From Bacteroidales bacterium UBA4243 (GTDB lineage: Bacteria > Bacteroidota > Bacteroidia > Bacteroidales > F082): DNA of 49,717 nt. Made by a program: the position numbers and the translations under genes. Where the stretch lies: positions 1 to 49,717 of the forward strand of contig DGXB01000065.1 of assembly GCA_002396205.1 (NCBI GenBank), given 5' to 3'. Positions 1 to 7,943 of the stretch are shown here, piece by piece. The stretch's first letter is position 1; the number at the start of each line of letters is the position of its first letter. The notes under the pieces are model-generated. The model worked only from the letters and a program-made list of their open reading frames with translations, did not search any database and had not been told where the DNA came from.

Positions 1-1
1 A

Positions 2-286
2 CGGGTCGTCCAAGAGGGTCTGCTAAATAACACTATGGAAAAATTACAGATGTGGACCAATTTCGCACGCTGCGGCAACCCGTCGACAGACCAAATCGAG
101 TGGAAGGCGTACTCGGCCGACGACCAGAACGTCCTGGTCATCGCCGGGCCGGGTGACATTCGTATCCAACATGACCTGCTGGCCGACCAATACAAGGCCG
201 TGCTCCCCTTGCTCGGCTACTACCAGTTCATGGACAAGTTCTTCACGCCCGGCTACCTTTTGGATATCCTCGCCGCGCGCAAGTAA
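2..286 (+). CDS. Carboxylesterase type B family, C-terminal fragment (5' end outside window)
   Basis: The reading frame is open from the left edge, so this is the last 94 residues of a longer gene. It contains W-T-N-F-A-R-C-G-N-P-S, the block near the C-terminus of type B carboxylesterases (COesterase fold, normally about 500 residues), followed by the usual short tail with a Trp and aromatic residues. Catalytic Ser, Glu and His lie upstream and cannot be checked. Family members hydrolyse carboxylic esters and in Bacteroidota are often exported, but no signal peptide is visible here. It is followed after 46 bases by a DUF3089 hydrolase-like gene on the same strand, so the two may be cotranscribed. 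Substrate cannot be inferred. Confidence 0.75.
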   Translation, partial: RVVQEGLLNNTMEKLQMWTNFARCGNPSTDQIEWKAYSADDQNVLVIAGPGDIRIQHDLLADQYKAVLPLLGYYQFMDKFFTPGYLLDILAARK

Positions 287-332
287 CGTTCCACAAATGA
301 ACAAATAAGCCTAATTAAAAGACTATCAAACA

Positions 333-1292
333 ATGAACAAAAATAATCCCATCGACTATTCCCAAAAAGCCAACTGGTACCAGATTCCGGAAATCACCAA
401 GGAATTCGACACATTCTACGTTTATGCAACCGAATACATCATGGGCAGCATGGAAGAAGGCGCTCCCGATTACGCGGACTTGGACAACGCCGAAATGTTG
501 GAGGGAGCTGCGGGCGAATACTTGCTGCACGCAACCGCTTACGCGGACTCAACTAACGTGTTCATGCCGTACTACCGCCAAGTGGGCTTGCGGTATGCAG
601 GAGTGGTTTGGAAGAGAGACGGAATCTTTGACGCAGCCATTGCAGATATGCCGTATGGCGACATCGTAGCCGCACTGGACTACTACTTCGAACATTACAA
701 CAACGGCCGCCCATTCATCATTGCCGGCCACAGCCAAGGCTCAGCCATTGTCAAAATGGTGCTCAAACACTACTTCGCGGAGCATCCCGATTACTACAAG
801 CGCATGATCGCAGCCTACCCCATTGGATACGCTTTCACCAAGGACGAGTTCAAGGCCTACCCGCACATGAAGTTTGCGACAGGCGAGTGTGACACGGGCG
901 TCATCATCACCTGGAACACCGAAGGTCCCAAGAACAGGGAGGTGAATGCCAATACCTGCGTGTTGCAACCGGGTTCCATGAGCATCAACCCGCTCAACTG
1001 GAAACTAGACGACACTTACGCTCCAGCCAGCATGAACCTGGGTTCGCTCTTCCTGAACGAGAAAACCGGCGAGGTGGAGATGGGGGACATTGGCGCTGAC
1101 GCGCAGGTATTCCCCGACCGAGGCGTGGTGGTGACGCATGCCAAGGGAGAGAAAATGACGGAAGAGAAGGCTGCGGTAGCCACGGCATTCTTTGGCCCTG
1201 ACGGCCGCCATGGCGAGGATTACGCGCTCTTCTACAACAACATCAAAGACAACGTAGCAAAGCGCATCGCAGCCTATGAGGCGAGCCGATAG
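333..1292 (+). CDS. DUF3089 family alpha/beta-hydrolase-like protein
   Basis: A 319-residue protein with the G-H-S-Q-G nucleophile elbow (IIAGHSQGSAI, about residue 130), preceded by a region resembling DUF3089 proteins (an early W-Y...F-Y-V-Y block and a Y-Y-R-Q...Y segment). DUF3089 has an alpha/beta-hydrolase fold and its biochemical role is not established. No signal peptide or lipobox is visible at this start, so it is probably cytoplasmic. Neighbours are a carboxylesterase upstream and an amidohydrolase 27 bases downstream, which suggests a small hydrolase operon acting on an ester- or amide-containing compound; that is inference. The Ser is directly visible; the Asp and His of a triad were not assigned. 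Confidence 0.75.
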   Translation: MNKNNPIDYSQKANWYQIPEITKEFDTFYVYATEYIMGSMEEGAPDYADLDNAEMLEGAAGEYLLHATAYADSTNVFMPYYRQVGLRYAGVVWKRDGIFDAAIADMPYGDIVAALDYYFEHYNNGRPFIIAGHSQGSAIVKMVLKHYFAEHPDYYKRMIAAYPIGYAFTKDEFKAYPHMKFATGECDTGVIITWNTEGPKNREVNANTCVLQPGSMSINPLNWKLDDTYAPASMNLGSLFLNEKTGEVEMGDIGADAQVFPDRGVVVTHAKGEKMTEEKAAVATAFFGPDGRHGEDYALFYNNIKDNVAKRIAAYEASR

Positions 1293-1319
1293 AAACAGGT
1301 TTAACAAAGGATAACAAAC

Positions 1320-2993
1320 ATGAAGGCAGATCATATCATAAAAAACGCGAAAATCTTCACGGCGGACAAGGACAATCCGCAAGCGACTGCCATTGTCGTG
1401 AAGGATGGCAAATTCGTCTACGTGGGCGACGAGGCTGGCCTTTCGGCGTATGAGGGCGAAGTCACCGACCTCGGCGGGAAATTCATCATGCCGGGCATCA
1501 TCGACACCCATGTGCACATCACGACAGGCACCGCATTCGAGTATGCTGATTTGGGCGTGTACGTCCCATGCAACAGCAAAAAGGAAGCCTTGGCTTTTAT
1601 GTCGGAACATATCGCCAAAAACCCCGGACTGGAGCCTTACAGATTCATGTTGGAGCGCGCAGCCCTAAATGGAGAAGAACTCTTGAAAGAGGACCTCGAC
1701 GCCATCTGCCCCGACAGCGGACTTGTAATCCTGGAAGGCGAAGCGCATAGCGTTTGGGTGAACTCCAAGATGCTCGCGCAACACGGCATCAACGACAACA
1801 CGCCCGACCCCGTGCCCGGGCTTGCCTATTACGTGCGCAAGGACGGCCACGTGACCGGAAACGCCTTTGAATCGGCGAGCTGGCCCTTCCTTTTCGACCA
1901 ATTGAGAAAGAGCCTGACCAATGAACAGATAGGGACAGCGGTCTCGCGCTGGATCGATTTCTCCAAGGAATACGGCATAAGCGCTGTTTTTGATGCCGGA
2001 TTCCCTGAGCACAACGACATCCACGAGCGGATCTACGCCTATATGCGCGATTTGGACAGACAAGGCAAACTGCCGGTTTACGTTGACGGATGCTATATCC
2101 TCACGAATCCGAAGAAGGTAAAGGAAGCCCTAGAAGAAACGAAGCGTTTCAACCGCGAGTTTACCACCGAGCACCTGAAGGTGCATACATTGAAGATTAT
2201 GATGGATGGCACCCTGAAGATTGAGACTGCGGCAATGGTGACGCCATACGAAGACACCGGAGCGGCTGGAGCCACAACCTTCACTGCCGAGGAAATCGCG
2301 GAAATCCTCAAGGAACTCAACAAGGCCGGACTTGACCTTCACGTGCATTGTGTCGGCGAACGCTCGTCGCGCGTGGTCCTTGACGGCGTTGAATTAGCCA
2401 AGAAGGAACTGGACGACAGCTTCCGTGTGAAGGTCACCTGCTGCCATCTTTGGGTTCAGGACGATGCCGACCTCTCACGTTTCGCGGAACTTGGAGTGAT
2501 TGCCAACTACACGCCCGCATGGCACAACGGAAACATGGGCTTGGGCTGCGAACCTTCAGAGTTCTGGCCCAACCTGATTGGCGAGAACCGCGCCAAGAAA
2601 ATGTTCCGCAGCAAGACCGTCTGGGACAGCGGCGCATTAGTGACCTGGTCAAGCGACGACGTCGACTTCGGCGAGTTCTTGACCTGGAACCCGTATTATG
2701 GCATGGAAATCGGCATGACTCGCTGGATCAACGAGAAGACCAAAATCATGGAAAGCCAAAGGACGCTTAAACCGCTCGATCCCGCCAATGAGAGAATGAG
2801 CATTGAGGAAATGATTCTGGGCTACACCATCAATGGCGCCAAGCAGTTAGGCATCGAAGCCAACAAAGGCTCCATCGCCGTCGGCAAGGACGCGGACTTC
2901 TTGGTGTTCGACAACGACCTGCTCACGGCGGAGCACGAGGGCTTCAGCCACAACATGCCGAAGGAAGTGTATTTCGGCGGAATGAAGATGTAA
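1320..2993 (+). CDS. YtcJ-type amidohydrolase (Amidohydro_3), first copy
   Basis: A 557-residue metal-dependent amidohydrolase. The N-terminal beta-sandwich strand (A-K-I-F-T-A-D) leads into PGIIDTHVH, with metal-binding H64 and H66. Later come LHVHCVGER (usual family form HxHxxGD) and TWSSDDV (usual form GSDxPV). The HxH and final Asp are kept, but the Asp after the second HxH has become Glu and the Pro of SDxP is missing, so specificity may differ from typical YtcJ or NfdA-like enzymes. Relatives hydrolyse N-acyl, formamide or cyclic amide bonds; substrate unknown here. Its stop codon shares one base with the start of the MATE exporter gene (TAATG), which indicates translational coupling. 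A second, more canonical copy lies at 5078-6703. Confidence 0.85.
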   Translation: MKADHIIKNAKIFTADKDNPQATAIVVKDGKFVYVGDEAGLSAYEGEVTDLGGKFIMPGIIDTHVHITTGTAFEYADLGVYVPCNSKKEALAFMSEHIAKNPGLEPYRFMLERAALNGEELLKEDLDAICPDSGLVILEGEAHSVWVNSKMLAQHGINDNTPDPVPGLAYYVRKDGHVTGNAFESASWPFLFDQLRKSLTNEQIGTAVSRWIDFSKEYGISAVFDAGFPEHNDIHERIYAYMRDLDRQGKLPVYVDGCYILTNPKKVKEALEETKRFNREFTTEHLKVHTLKIMMDGTLKIETAAMVTPYEDTGAAGATTFTAEEIAEILKELNKAGLDLHVHCVGERSSRVVLDGVELAKKELDDSFRVKVTCCHLWVQDDADLSRFAELGVIANYTPAWHNGNMGLGCEPSEFWPNLIGENRAKKMFRSKTVWDSGALVTWSSDDVDFGEFLTWNPYYGMEIGMTRWINEKTKIMESQRTLKPLDPANERMSIEEMILGYTINGAKQLGIEANKGSIAVGKDADFLVFDNDLLTAEHEGFSHNMPKEVYFGGMKM

Positions 2994-4363
2994 TGTCAGC
3001 AAAGGATTCGACATATCAGCTTCCGCAACGTTATTCCTTCAAATCCATCTGGAAGACTACATTCCCCATCCTTGTAGCCTTAGTGATGGAGGAGTTGCTG
3101 GGCATGACCGACACGGCCTTTCTTGGCCGTGTCGGTGAGGTTGAATTGGGCGCCTCGGCCATTGCGGGTGTGTATTTCAGCATTCTGTACATGCTCGGCT
3201 TTGGCTTCTCCATCGGTGTCCAAATCATCATCGGTTGGCGCAACGGAGAGGCTAATGAGAACGGGAAAGGCTTTGATTCCATCGGGCGTGTTTTCTGGCA
3301 GGGCATCTGGTTCCTGGCAGCCTTGGCGCTCGTGACCATCGTCCTGTCGCACTTCCTGTCGCCGCCGCTTCTTCGTTCGCTCCTGAAATCGGATAACATT
3401 TTTGAAGCCGCCAAAACCTATGTTGATTGGCGACTTCCCGGATTGCTCTTTGCCTTTATGACAGCGCTGTTCCGTGCTTTCTATGTTGGGACGCGGAAAA
3501 CAGCCTGCCTCACATGGAATTCCATCGTATTGGTAAGCTGCAACGTCCTGTTGGACTGGTTGCTCATCTTTGGCCACTGGGGGCTGCCCGCCATGGGCAT
3601 CAAGGGAGCCGCGTTGGCATCGACCATTTCGGAAGGCATTTCGTTGCTTTTCTTTGTGATATGGGCTGGCTTTACGGCCGATAAGAAATATGGTCTTCAG
3701 AAGCCCGTCAAACCCGTGTGGAAGGAACTCAGGCGCATGCTCTCCACCGCCTCTTGGGTGATGGTGGAGTATGTGCTGAACATCTCGGTGTGGCTGCTTT
3801 TCTTCCTCTTCATCGAGCATTTGGGCGAGGAGCAGTTGGCTATCGCCAATATCGTCCGAAGCATTTCCGAGGTGCCGTTTGTATTTTCGGCGGCCTTTGC
3901 CTCTACTGCGGCAACGTTGGTGAGCAACATCATCGGCGAGGGTCATCCTGAAGGCGTGATTCCCATTATCCGGCGGGTAGTCATACTCTGTGCTCTGACC
4001 ATGCTGCCGCTATTGGCCGTCTTCACCATTTTCCCGCATTGGATTATCAGCCTCTTCACCGACATTCCCTCATTGGTCGAAGGGTCCGTTGCCACGCTTT
4101 GGGTGATGTGTGCCGCCACCCTCTTCACACTGCCATGGAATGTGTATCTGCAATCGGTGGCCGGAACCGGAAACACACGGATATGCCTCCGTTTCGATGT
4201 GGTGGCTTTGTGCATCTACGCCGTGTACTGCACCATCATCATCGGCATCCTCAAATCCAGTATTGCGTTGTGCTGGACGGCCGATGGCATCTATTCGCTT
4301 TGCATCTGGATCCAGTGTATCGTGTACATCCACGGGAAAAAATGGCACAAAAAGACAATATAA
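2993..4363 (+). CDS. MATE family efflux transporter
   Basis: A 456-residue polytopic membrane protein with about twelve hydrophobic segments in two similar halves, starting with the typical MATE block F-P-I-L-V-A-L-V-M-E-E-L-L-G-M-T-D-T-A-F-L-G (residues 21-42). MATE proteins export cationic drugs, toxins or metabolites using Na+ or H+ gradients across the inner membrane. The start overlaps the stop of the upstream amidohydrolase by one base, so the two are almost certainly coexpressed. That pairing suggests export of a product or substrate of the amidohydrolase, but this is inference from position only. The length is usual for the family and no disruption is seen. Confidence 0.9.
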   Translation: MSAKDSTYQLPQRYSFKSIWKTTFPILVALVMEELLGMTDTAFLGRVGEVELGASAIAGVYFSILYMLGFGFSIGVQIIIGWRNGEANENGKGFDSIGRVFWQGIWFLAALALVTIVLSHFLSPPLLRSLLKSDNIFEAAKTYVDWRLPGLLFAFMTALFRAFYVGTRKTACLTWNSIVLVSCNVLLDWLLIFGHWGLPAMGIKGAALASTISEGISLLFFVIWAGFTADKKYGLQKPVKPVWKELRRMLSTASWVMVEYVLNISVWLLFFLFIEHLGEEQLAIANIVRSISEVPFVFSAAFASTAATLVSNIIGEGHPEGVIPIIRRVVILCALTMLPLLAVFTIFPHWIISLFTDIPSLVEGSVATLWVMCAATLFTLPWNVYLQSVAGTGNTRICLRFDVVALCIYAVYCTIIIGILKSSIALCWTADGIYSLCIWIQCIVYIHGKKWHKKTI

Positions 4364-4402
4364 TTTGATTTTGAGCAGTTACTAAACAAAGAACCTAACA
4401 AT

Positions 4403-5050
4403 ATGCGTAAACATAGAATCGTCAGATTATTTGAGTCAAGGAAAGGTCATCTTGATTCACGAGTGATGCAGGATTATATCAGTAATGGAATCGCTACCAT
4501 TCCCTGCCGCGTTTCCGACTACTACGATATCATCAGCACCTATAGCATCAAGAGTTTTGAGACACTGGATACGGGCTTCGTGGAGTATCTTAAAATATCC
4601 GCCGAGGTGATACCGTCCGAATACCCCCTTGTCTTGGAATTCGTTGAAGACACCCTGTCGCAGGAGGAAAAGAAGACCATCAAAGAAACCATCCGCGAGT
4701 ATTTCGCCTATAATCTCGGCATGGTGGAAAAGGACTTGAAGCGACATACGAAAAGGTTCATCCTTATGTGTTTCGGCATGATTCTGTCTGGTGTGTTGCT
4801 GTGGCTTTCGCAAGAAATGGCAGAGGTGCCGCGCGAAATGTTCTATGTCCTGTTCTGGTTTTTGGGCGACATCTTGTGCGACTATATCTTCCTGACTGGG
4901 TACGATCTCCGCAAGGACAAACGGACGGCCGGACGGCTTGCGAGTGTCCAAGTGAAGTTTTCCAAACACTTCGACGAGTCCGACTACACGGAAAAAGAAG
5001 TGGACAAATTGTATTCCGAAGTTGAAAAAGACGTAAAAGAAACACTATAA
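4403..5050 (+). CDS. Hypothetical two-helix membrane protein between MATE and second amidohydrolase
   Basis: A 215-residue protein I do not recognise. The first 120 residues are soluble and charged and include an acidic-basic segment (SQEEKKTIKETIREYFAYNLG). Two hydrophobic segments follow (F-I-L-M-C-F-G-M-I-L-S-G-V-L-L-W-L and M-F-Y-V-L-F-W-F-L-G-D-I-L), then a 50-residue charged C-terminal tail ending E-K-D-V-K-E-T-L. The likely topology is a cytoplasmic N-domain, a helical hairpin and a cytoplasmic tail. It lies 39 bases after the MATE gene and 27 bases before the second amidohydrolase, so it belongs to the same transcription unit. No catalytic motif was found. Confidence 0.7.
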   Translation: MRKHRIVRLFESRKGHLDSRVMQDYISNGIATIPCRVSDYYDIISTYSIKSFETLDTGFVEYLKISAEVIPSEYPLVLEFVEDTLSQEEKKTIKETIREYFAYNLGMVEKDLKRHTKRFILMCFGMILSGVLLWLSQEMAEVPREMFYVLFWFLGDILCDYIFLTGYDLRKDKRTAGRLASVQVKFSKHFDESDYTEKEVDKLYSEVEKDVKETL

Positions 5051-5077
5051 AATACACAAATCATAAAAATTGAAATT

Positions 5078-6703
5078 ATGAAAGCAGAGAAAATTATTCT
5101 TGGGAATGTCATCACAATGGATGCGTTCAAACCCTATGCTGAAGCTATAGCGGTGGCCGATGGAAAAATCATCTATGTCGGAAGCAAGGATGCTGCCATG
5201 AAACTTCAGGGGGACAAGACCATGGTTTTGGATTATGGGAGCAATACCATTTATCCGGGTTTCCTTGAGGCACATTGCCATCCCGGATTTGCAGGTAATA
5301 TCATGTTCGGCAGGGCCAACCTGGCTGAAGGAAACACGCCGGAGGACTACCTGGCCATTCTGAAAAAGTATGTCGAAGAGAATCAGGATAAACCACACAT
5401 AGTGGGTTCGGGCTGGGCAGACGATCTGCTGTATCAGCTCAATGCCAAGCAATTGGACCAGATATGCCCGGACAAGCCCATGATCAATCAAAGCAGCAGC
5501 GGCCACATGATGTGGGTCAACACCAAGGCTATGGAGGCCTTCGACATCAATGAAGAAGCCGTGAAACAGTGGGGGACAGAATGTATCCATGTAGATGAGA
5601 ATGGCAAGCCGAATGGCCTGCTTGCCGAAAAGCCCGCCATCGATCTGGTCAAGAGGGTCCAGCCGGATCTTGCGCAGGCGAAGAAGGAGCTGCTGGGCTT
5701 CCAGCAATACGCTTTTTCAAACGGGTATACGGGTGTATACGACGCCGGTTACCAGCTTCTGACCAAGCATGACCCCCGTGCCTACAAGGAGCTTGACGAT
5801 GAAGGCAAGCTGAAGATGTATTCCTTCTGTGGCAGTTTCGTCAACGACAACACCGATACCCCTGAAGAGGACATGGATAGGATTGCTCAGGAGGCAAAGG
5901 AATATAACGGCAAGCATGTGAAGGTAATCGGTGCCAAAGTCTTTGCCGATGGAGTCGTGGAGGGTCATACCGCATGGATGCTGGACGACTATGTGGACAA
6001 ACCAGGATACAAAGGCGTAAGAAGATTCGATGACCATGACAAGATGGTAAGACTCGTCAAGGCGGCGGCGACGCACCAGTTGAACGTTCACATCCATTCC
6101 ATCGGCGACGGCGCCACCCGGGCATGGATCGACGCTATTGCCGAGGCGCAGACCGAAGTGGGTAATTTCGACATGAGAAATGCCCTCGCTCATCTGCAAG
6201 AAGTGACTCCAGAAGATGTGAAGAGAATCGGTGAATATAACATTATGGCTGTATGCGGTATCATGTGGGCCATCAAGCATCCTGCCGGCTTTCCGCAGGA
6301 GGTTGCCTATGTGGGCGAAGAGAAGTCCAACAATGCCTATCCGGTCAAATCCATCATGGACGGAGGCGGCGTGGTTGCCAACCATTCAGACTACCCTGTA
6401 TCCCCCCTGTTCAGTGCCGTCCAGGCATTCTGCATGGGAGTATTGAAGAAGCTGCCGTCATATCCTGACGAATATATCAGAAATATCGACCAGGCTGTCA
6501 GCCGGTATGAAGCACTGCAAACCCTGACAAGCAATGTGGCCTACATGTGGCATGAAGAGGATAGGATGGGGTCCATCAGCATAGGCAAGCTCGCCAACTT
6601 CGCTGTCTTGGACCGTGACTTCATGCACGACGATTTTGCAGAGATTGAGAAGGCCAACATCATTGCCACCATCGTGGACGGCGAGGAAGTCTATTCTCGT
6701 TAA
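5078..6703 (+). CDS. YtcJ-type amidohydrolase (Amidohydro_3), second copy
   Basis: A 541-residue metal-dependent amidohydrolase of the same family as the gene at 1320-2993, but clearly diverged. It shows YPGFLEAHCH with metal ligands H66 and H68, the second signature NVHIHSIGDGATR, and VVANHSDYPVSP, i.e. the complete HxH / HxHxxGD / SDxPV set. It lacks a signal peptide and should be cytoplasmic. The nearby start ATGAAAGCAGAG follows an A-rich leader. Its two closest upstream genes are the membrane protein and the MATE exporter, so the unit is amidohydrolase, exporter, membrane protein, amidohydrolase. Relatives act on N-substituted formamides, hydantoin-like and acylated amines; the true substrate is unknown. 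Confidence 0.87.
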   Translation: MKAEKIILGNVITMDAFKPYAEAIAVADGKIIYVGSKDAAMKLQGDKTMVLDYGSNTIYPGFLEAHCHPGFAGNIMFGRANLAEGNTPEDYLAILKKYVEENQDKPHIVGSGWADDLLYQLNAKQLDQICPDKPMINQSSSGHMMWVNTKAMEAFDINEEAVKQWGTECIHVDENGKPNGLLAEKPAIDLVKRVQPDLAQAKKELLGFQQYAFSNGYTGVYDAGYQLLTKHDPRAYKELDDEGKLKMYSFCGSFVNDNTDTPEEDMDRIAQEAKEYNGKHVKVIGAKVFADGVVEGHTAWMLDDYVDKPGYKGVRRFDDHDKMVRLVKAAATHQLNVHIHSIGDGATRAWIDAIAEAQTEVGNFDMRNALAHLQEVTPEDVKRIGEYNIMAVCGIMWAIKHPAGFPQEVAYVGEEKSNNAYPVKSIMDGGGVVANHSDYPVSPLFSAVQAFCMGVLKKLPSYPDEYIRNIDQAVSRYEALQTLTSNVAYMWHEEDRMGSISIGKLANFAVLDRDFMHDDFAEIEKANIIATIVDGEEVYSR

Positions 6704-6745
6704 ATACATAACAACTAACAAGTTTATCTATAAAAGAAGAACTTT

Positions 6746-7297
6746 ATGATTTTTAAAGAACTCACACCTAATCATCCCGACATTCCTGCGGTCAAAAAAC
6801 TGTTCGAGGAGTCATTTCCTGAGAATGAGCGTACCATGAGCATGGACGTCATCCTCGCAAACCTAAAGCTGATGCCCATCAAGCTACTTGGCATCTATCC
6901 CGAAGAAACCCCCGACACCTTTGCCGGATTTTTCCTTACGGCTGAGGGCGAAACAAGCGTTTATCTGACCTATCTCGCCATCTGTCCCGAACAGCGTTCG
7001 AGCGGCATAGGCGGCAAGGCCATGAGCGCCATCAGGGAATACTATAAAGGCAAAACGCTCCTGTTTTCATACGAAAGCCCCTTTGAAGAAAGCGACAACG
7101 CCGAGCAGCGCGAAAGAAGACGCAAATTCCATCTGAGGAACGGCTTTTATGAGACCGGCTGGTTCGCAAAGCTGAATGGCACCGAGTTTATCATTGCCTG
7201 CTCCAAAGAAGACTTCGACAAAGACGAGTTCTTGTCGTTCATGGCAGGCATGATGCCCGAAGGAGCCCCTATTCCGGAATTGTACAGACGCGACTGA
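6746..7297 (+). CDS. GNAT family N-acetyltransferase
   Basis: A 183-residue protein with the GNAT acetyl-CoA-binding pattern: strand 4 VYLTYLAICPEQRSSGIGG (the Q/R-x-x-G-x-G/A pyrophosphate loop appears as Q-R-S-S-G-I-G-G, about residues 84-91), followed by a helix and a C-terminal half with R-R-K-F-H-L-R-N-G-F-Y-E-T-G, typical of GNAT motif B. It transfers an acetyl group from acetyl-CoA to an amine; the acceptor is unknown. It is 42 bases after the second amidohydrolase and may modify the amine that enzyme releases (inference). A strong hairpin follows at 7325-7354, so it may be the last gene of the preceding transcript. Confidence 0.83.
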   Translation: MIFKELTPNHPDIPAVKKLFEESFPENERTMSMDVILANLKLMPIKLLGIYPEETPDTFAGFFLTAEGETSVYLTYLAICPEQRSSGIGGKAMSAIREYYKGKTLLFSYESPFEESDNAEQRERRRKFHLRNGFYETGWFAKLNGTEFIIACSKEDFDKDEFLSFMAGMMPEGAPIPELYRRD

Positions 7298-7324
7298 TAA
7301 ACCAACCTGTTCGTAAACGAAAGA

Positions 7325-7354
7325 AGCTACGGGACAATCCAATGTCCCGTAGCT
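7325..7354. terminator. Perfect 12-bp hairpin between GNAT and membrane protein genes
   Basis: AGCTACGGGACA (7325-7336) and its exact complement TGTCCCGTAGCT (7343-7354) flank a six-base loop. No long T run follows on the plus strand, so it is not a textbook intrinsic terminator. It could be an attenuator, mRNA stabiliser or small repeat element. It sits in the 83-base gap before the gene at 7381. Confidence 0.5.
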
Positions 7355-7380
7355 ATTCCATCTAACTAAAAACAACAATC

Positions 7381-7938
7381 ATGCAAACAAGATTCAAAGA
7401 GAGAGGCAAAGTCATAGACATCGTGATTACCGCCTTGGCCGTCATGCTTTCGGTGGGCACGATGCTTTACGGCATCTTTCATTACGGCCTCAAGGACACC
7501 TGGCCCGAACTGGTGCTCAACATCTTCTACATCGCCTGTGTGGTGATGATTTGGATGTATTTCTTCAACCGTCTCCAAGCAAAGCAGTTCAACTATTGGT
7601 GCACCATATCCGTCGGCATCACGGTAATGTTGCGCGATATTCTTTTCCCGCCACAGCTGGCTTACTACCCCATCAGCTTAGCATGTTTAACGCTGTCGGT
7701 GGCATTAATCATCCTACTGACCTACTTTTATGCCCGCAAAGACTGGAAGAGCTACACCAAGCGGAATCTTTGGCTGATTTGCATCATCGACATGCTCATC
7801 GCTGTACTTTATAACGTCGACATCCTTCTTGAGCCTACCGATGAATTGACTGCGTATTTGCTCACCGAAATCTGGATACGCCCGACCATCACCTATGGGC
7901 TTGTAGCCTGTTTCGTGGCGGAAACCAAAATGAAGTAA
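7381..7938 (+). CDS. Hypothetical multi-pass membrane protein upstream of MscS
   Basis: A 185-residue protein with about five hydrophobic segments (around residues 11-37, 42-62, 74-92, 93-115 and 123-143), short loops and a basic N-terminus. I do not recognise a family. It ends five bases before the start of the large MscS-type channel gene, so the two are certainly cotranscribed and may be functionally tied, for instance as an accessory subunit. No ligand-binding or catalytic motif is visible. The strong hairpin at 7325-7354 lies just upstream and may separate this pair from the metabolic genes before it. Confidence 0.72.
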   Translation: MQTRFKERGKVIDIVITALAVMLSVGTMLYGIFHYGLKDTWPELVLNIFYIACVVMIWMYFFNRLQAKQFNYWCTISVGITVMLRDILFPPQLAYYPISLACLTLSVALIILLTYFYARKDWKSYTKRNLWLICIIDMLIAVLYNVDILLEPTDELTAYLLTEIWIRPTITYGLVACFVAETKMK

Positions 7939-7943
7939 CGAAC

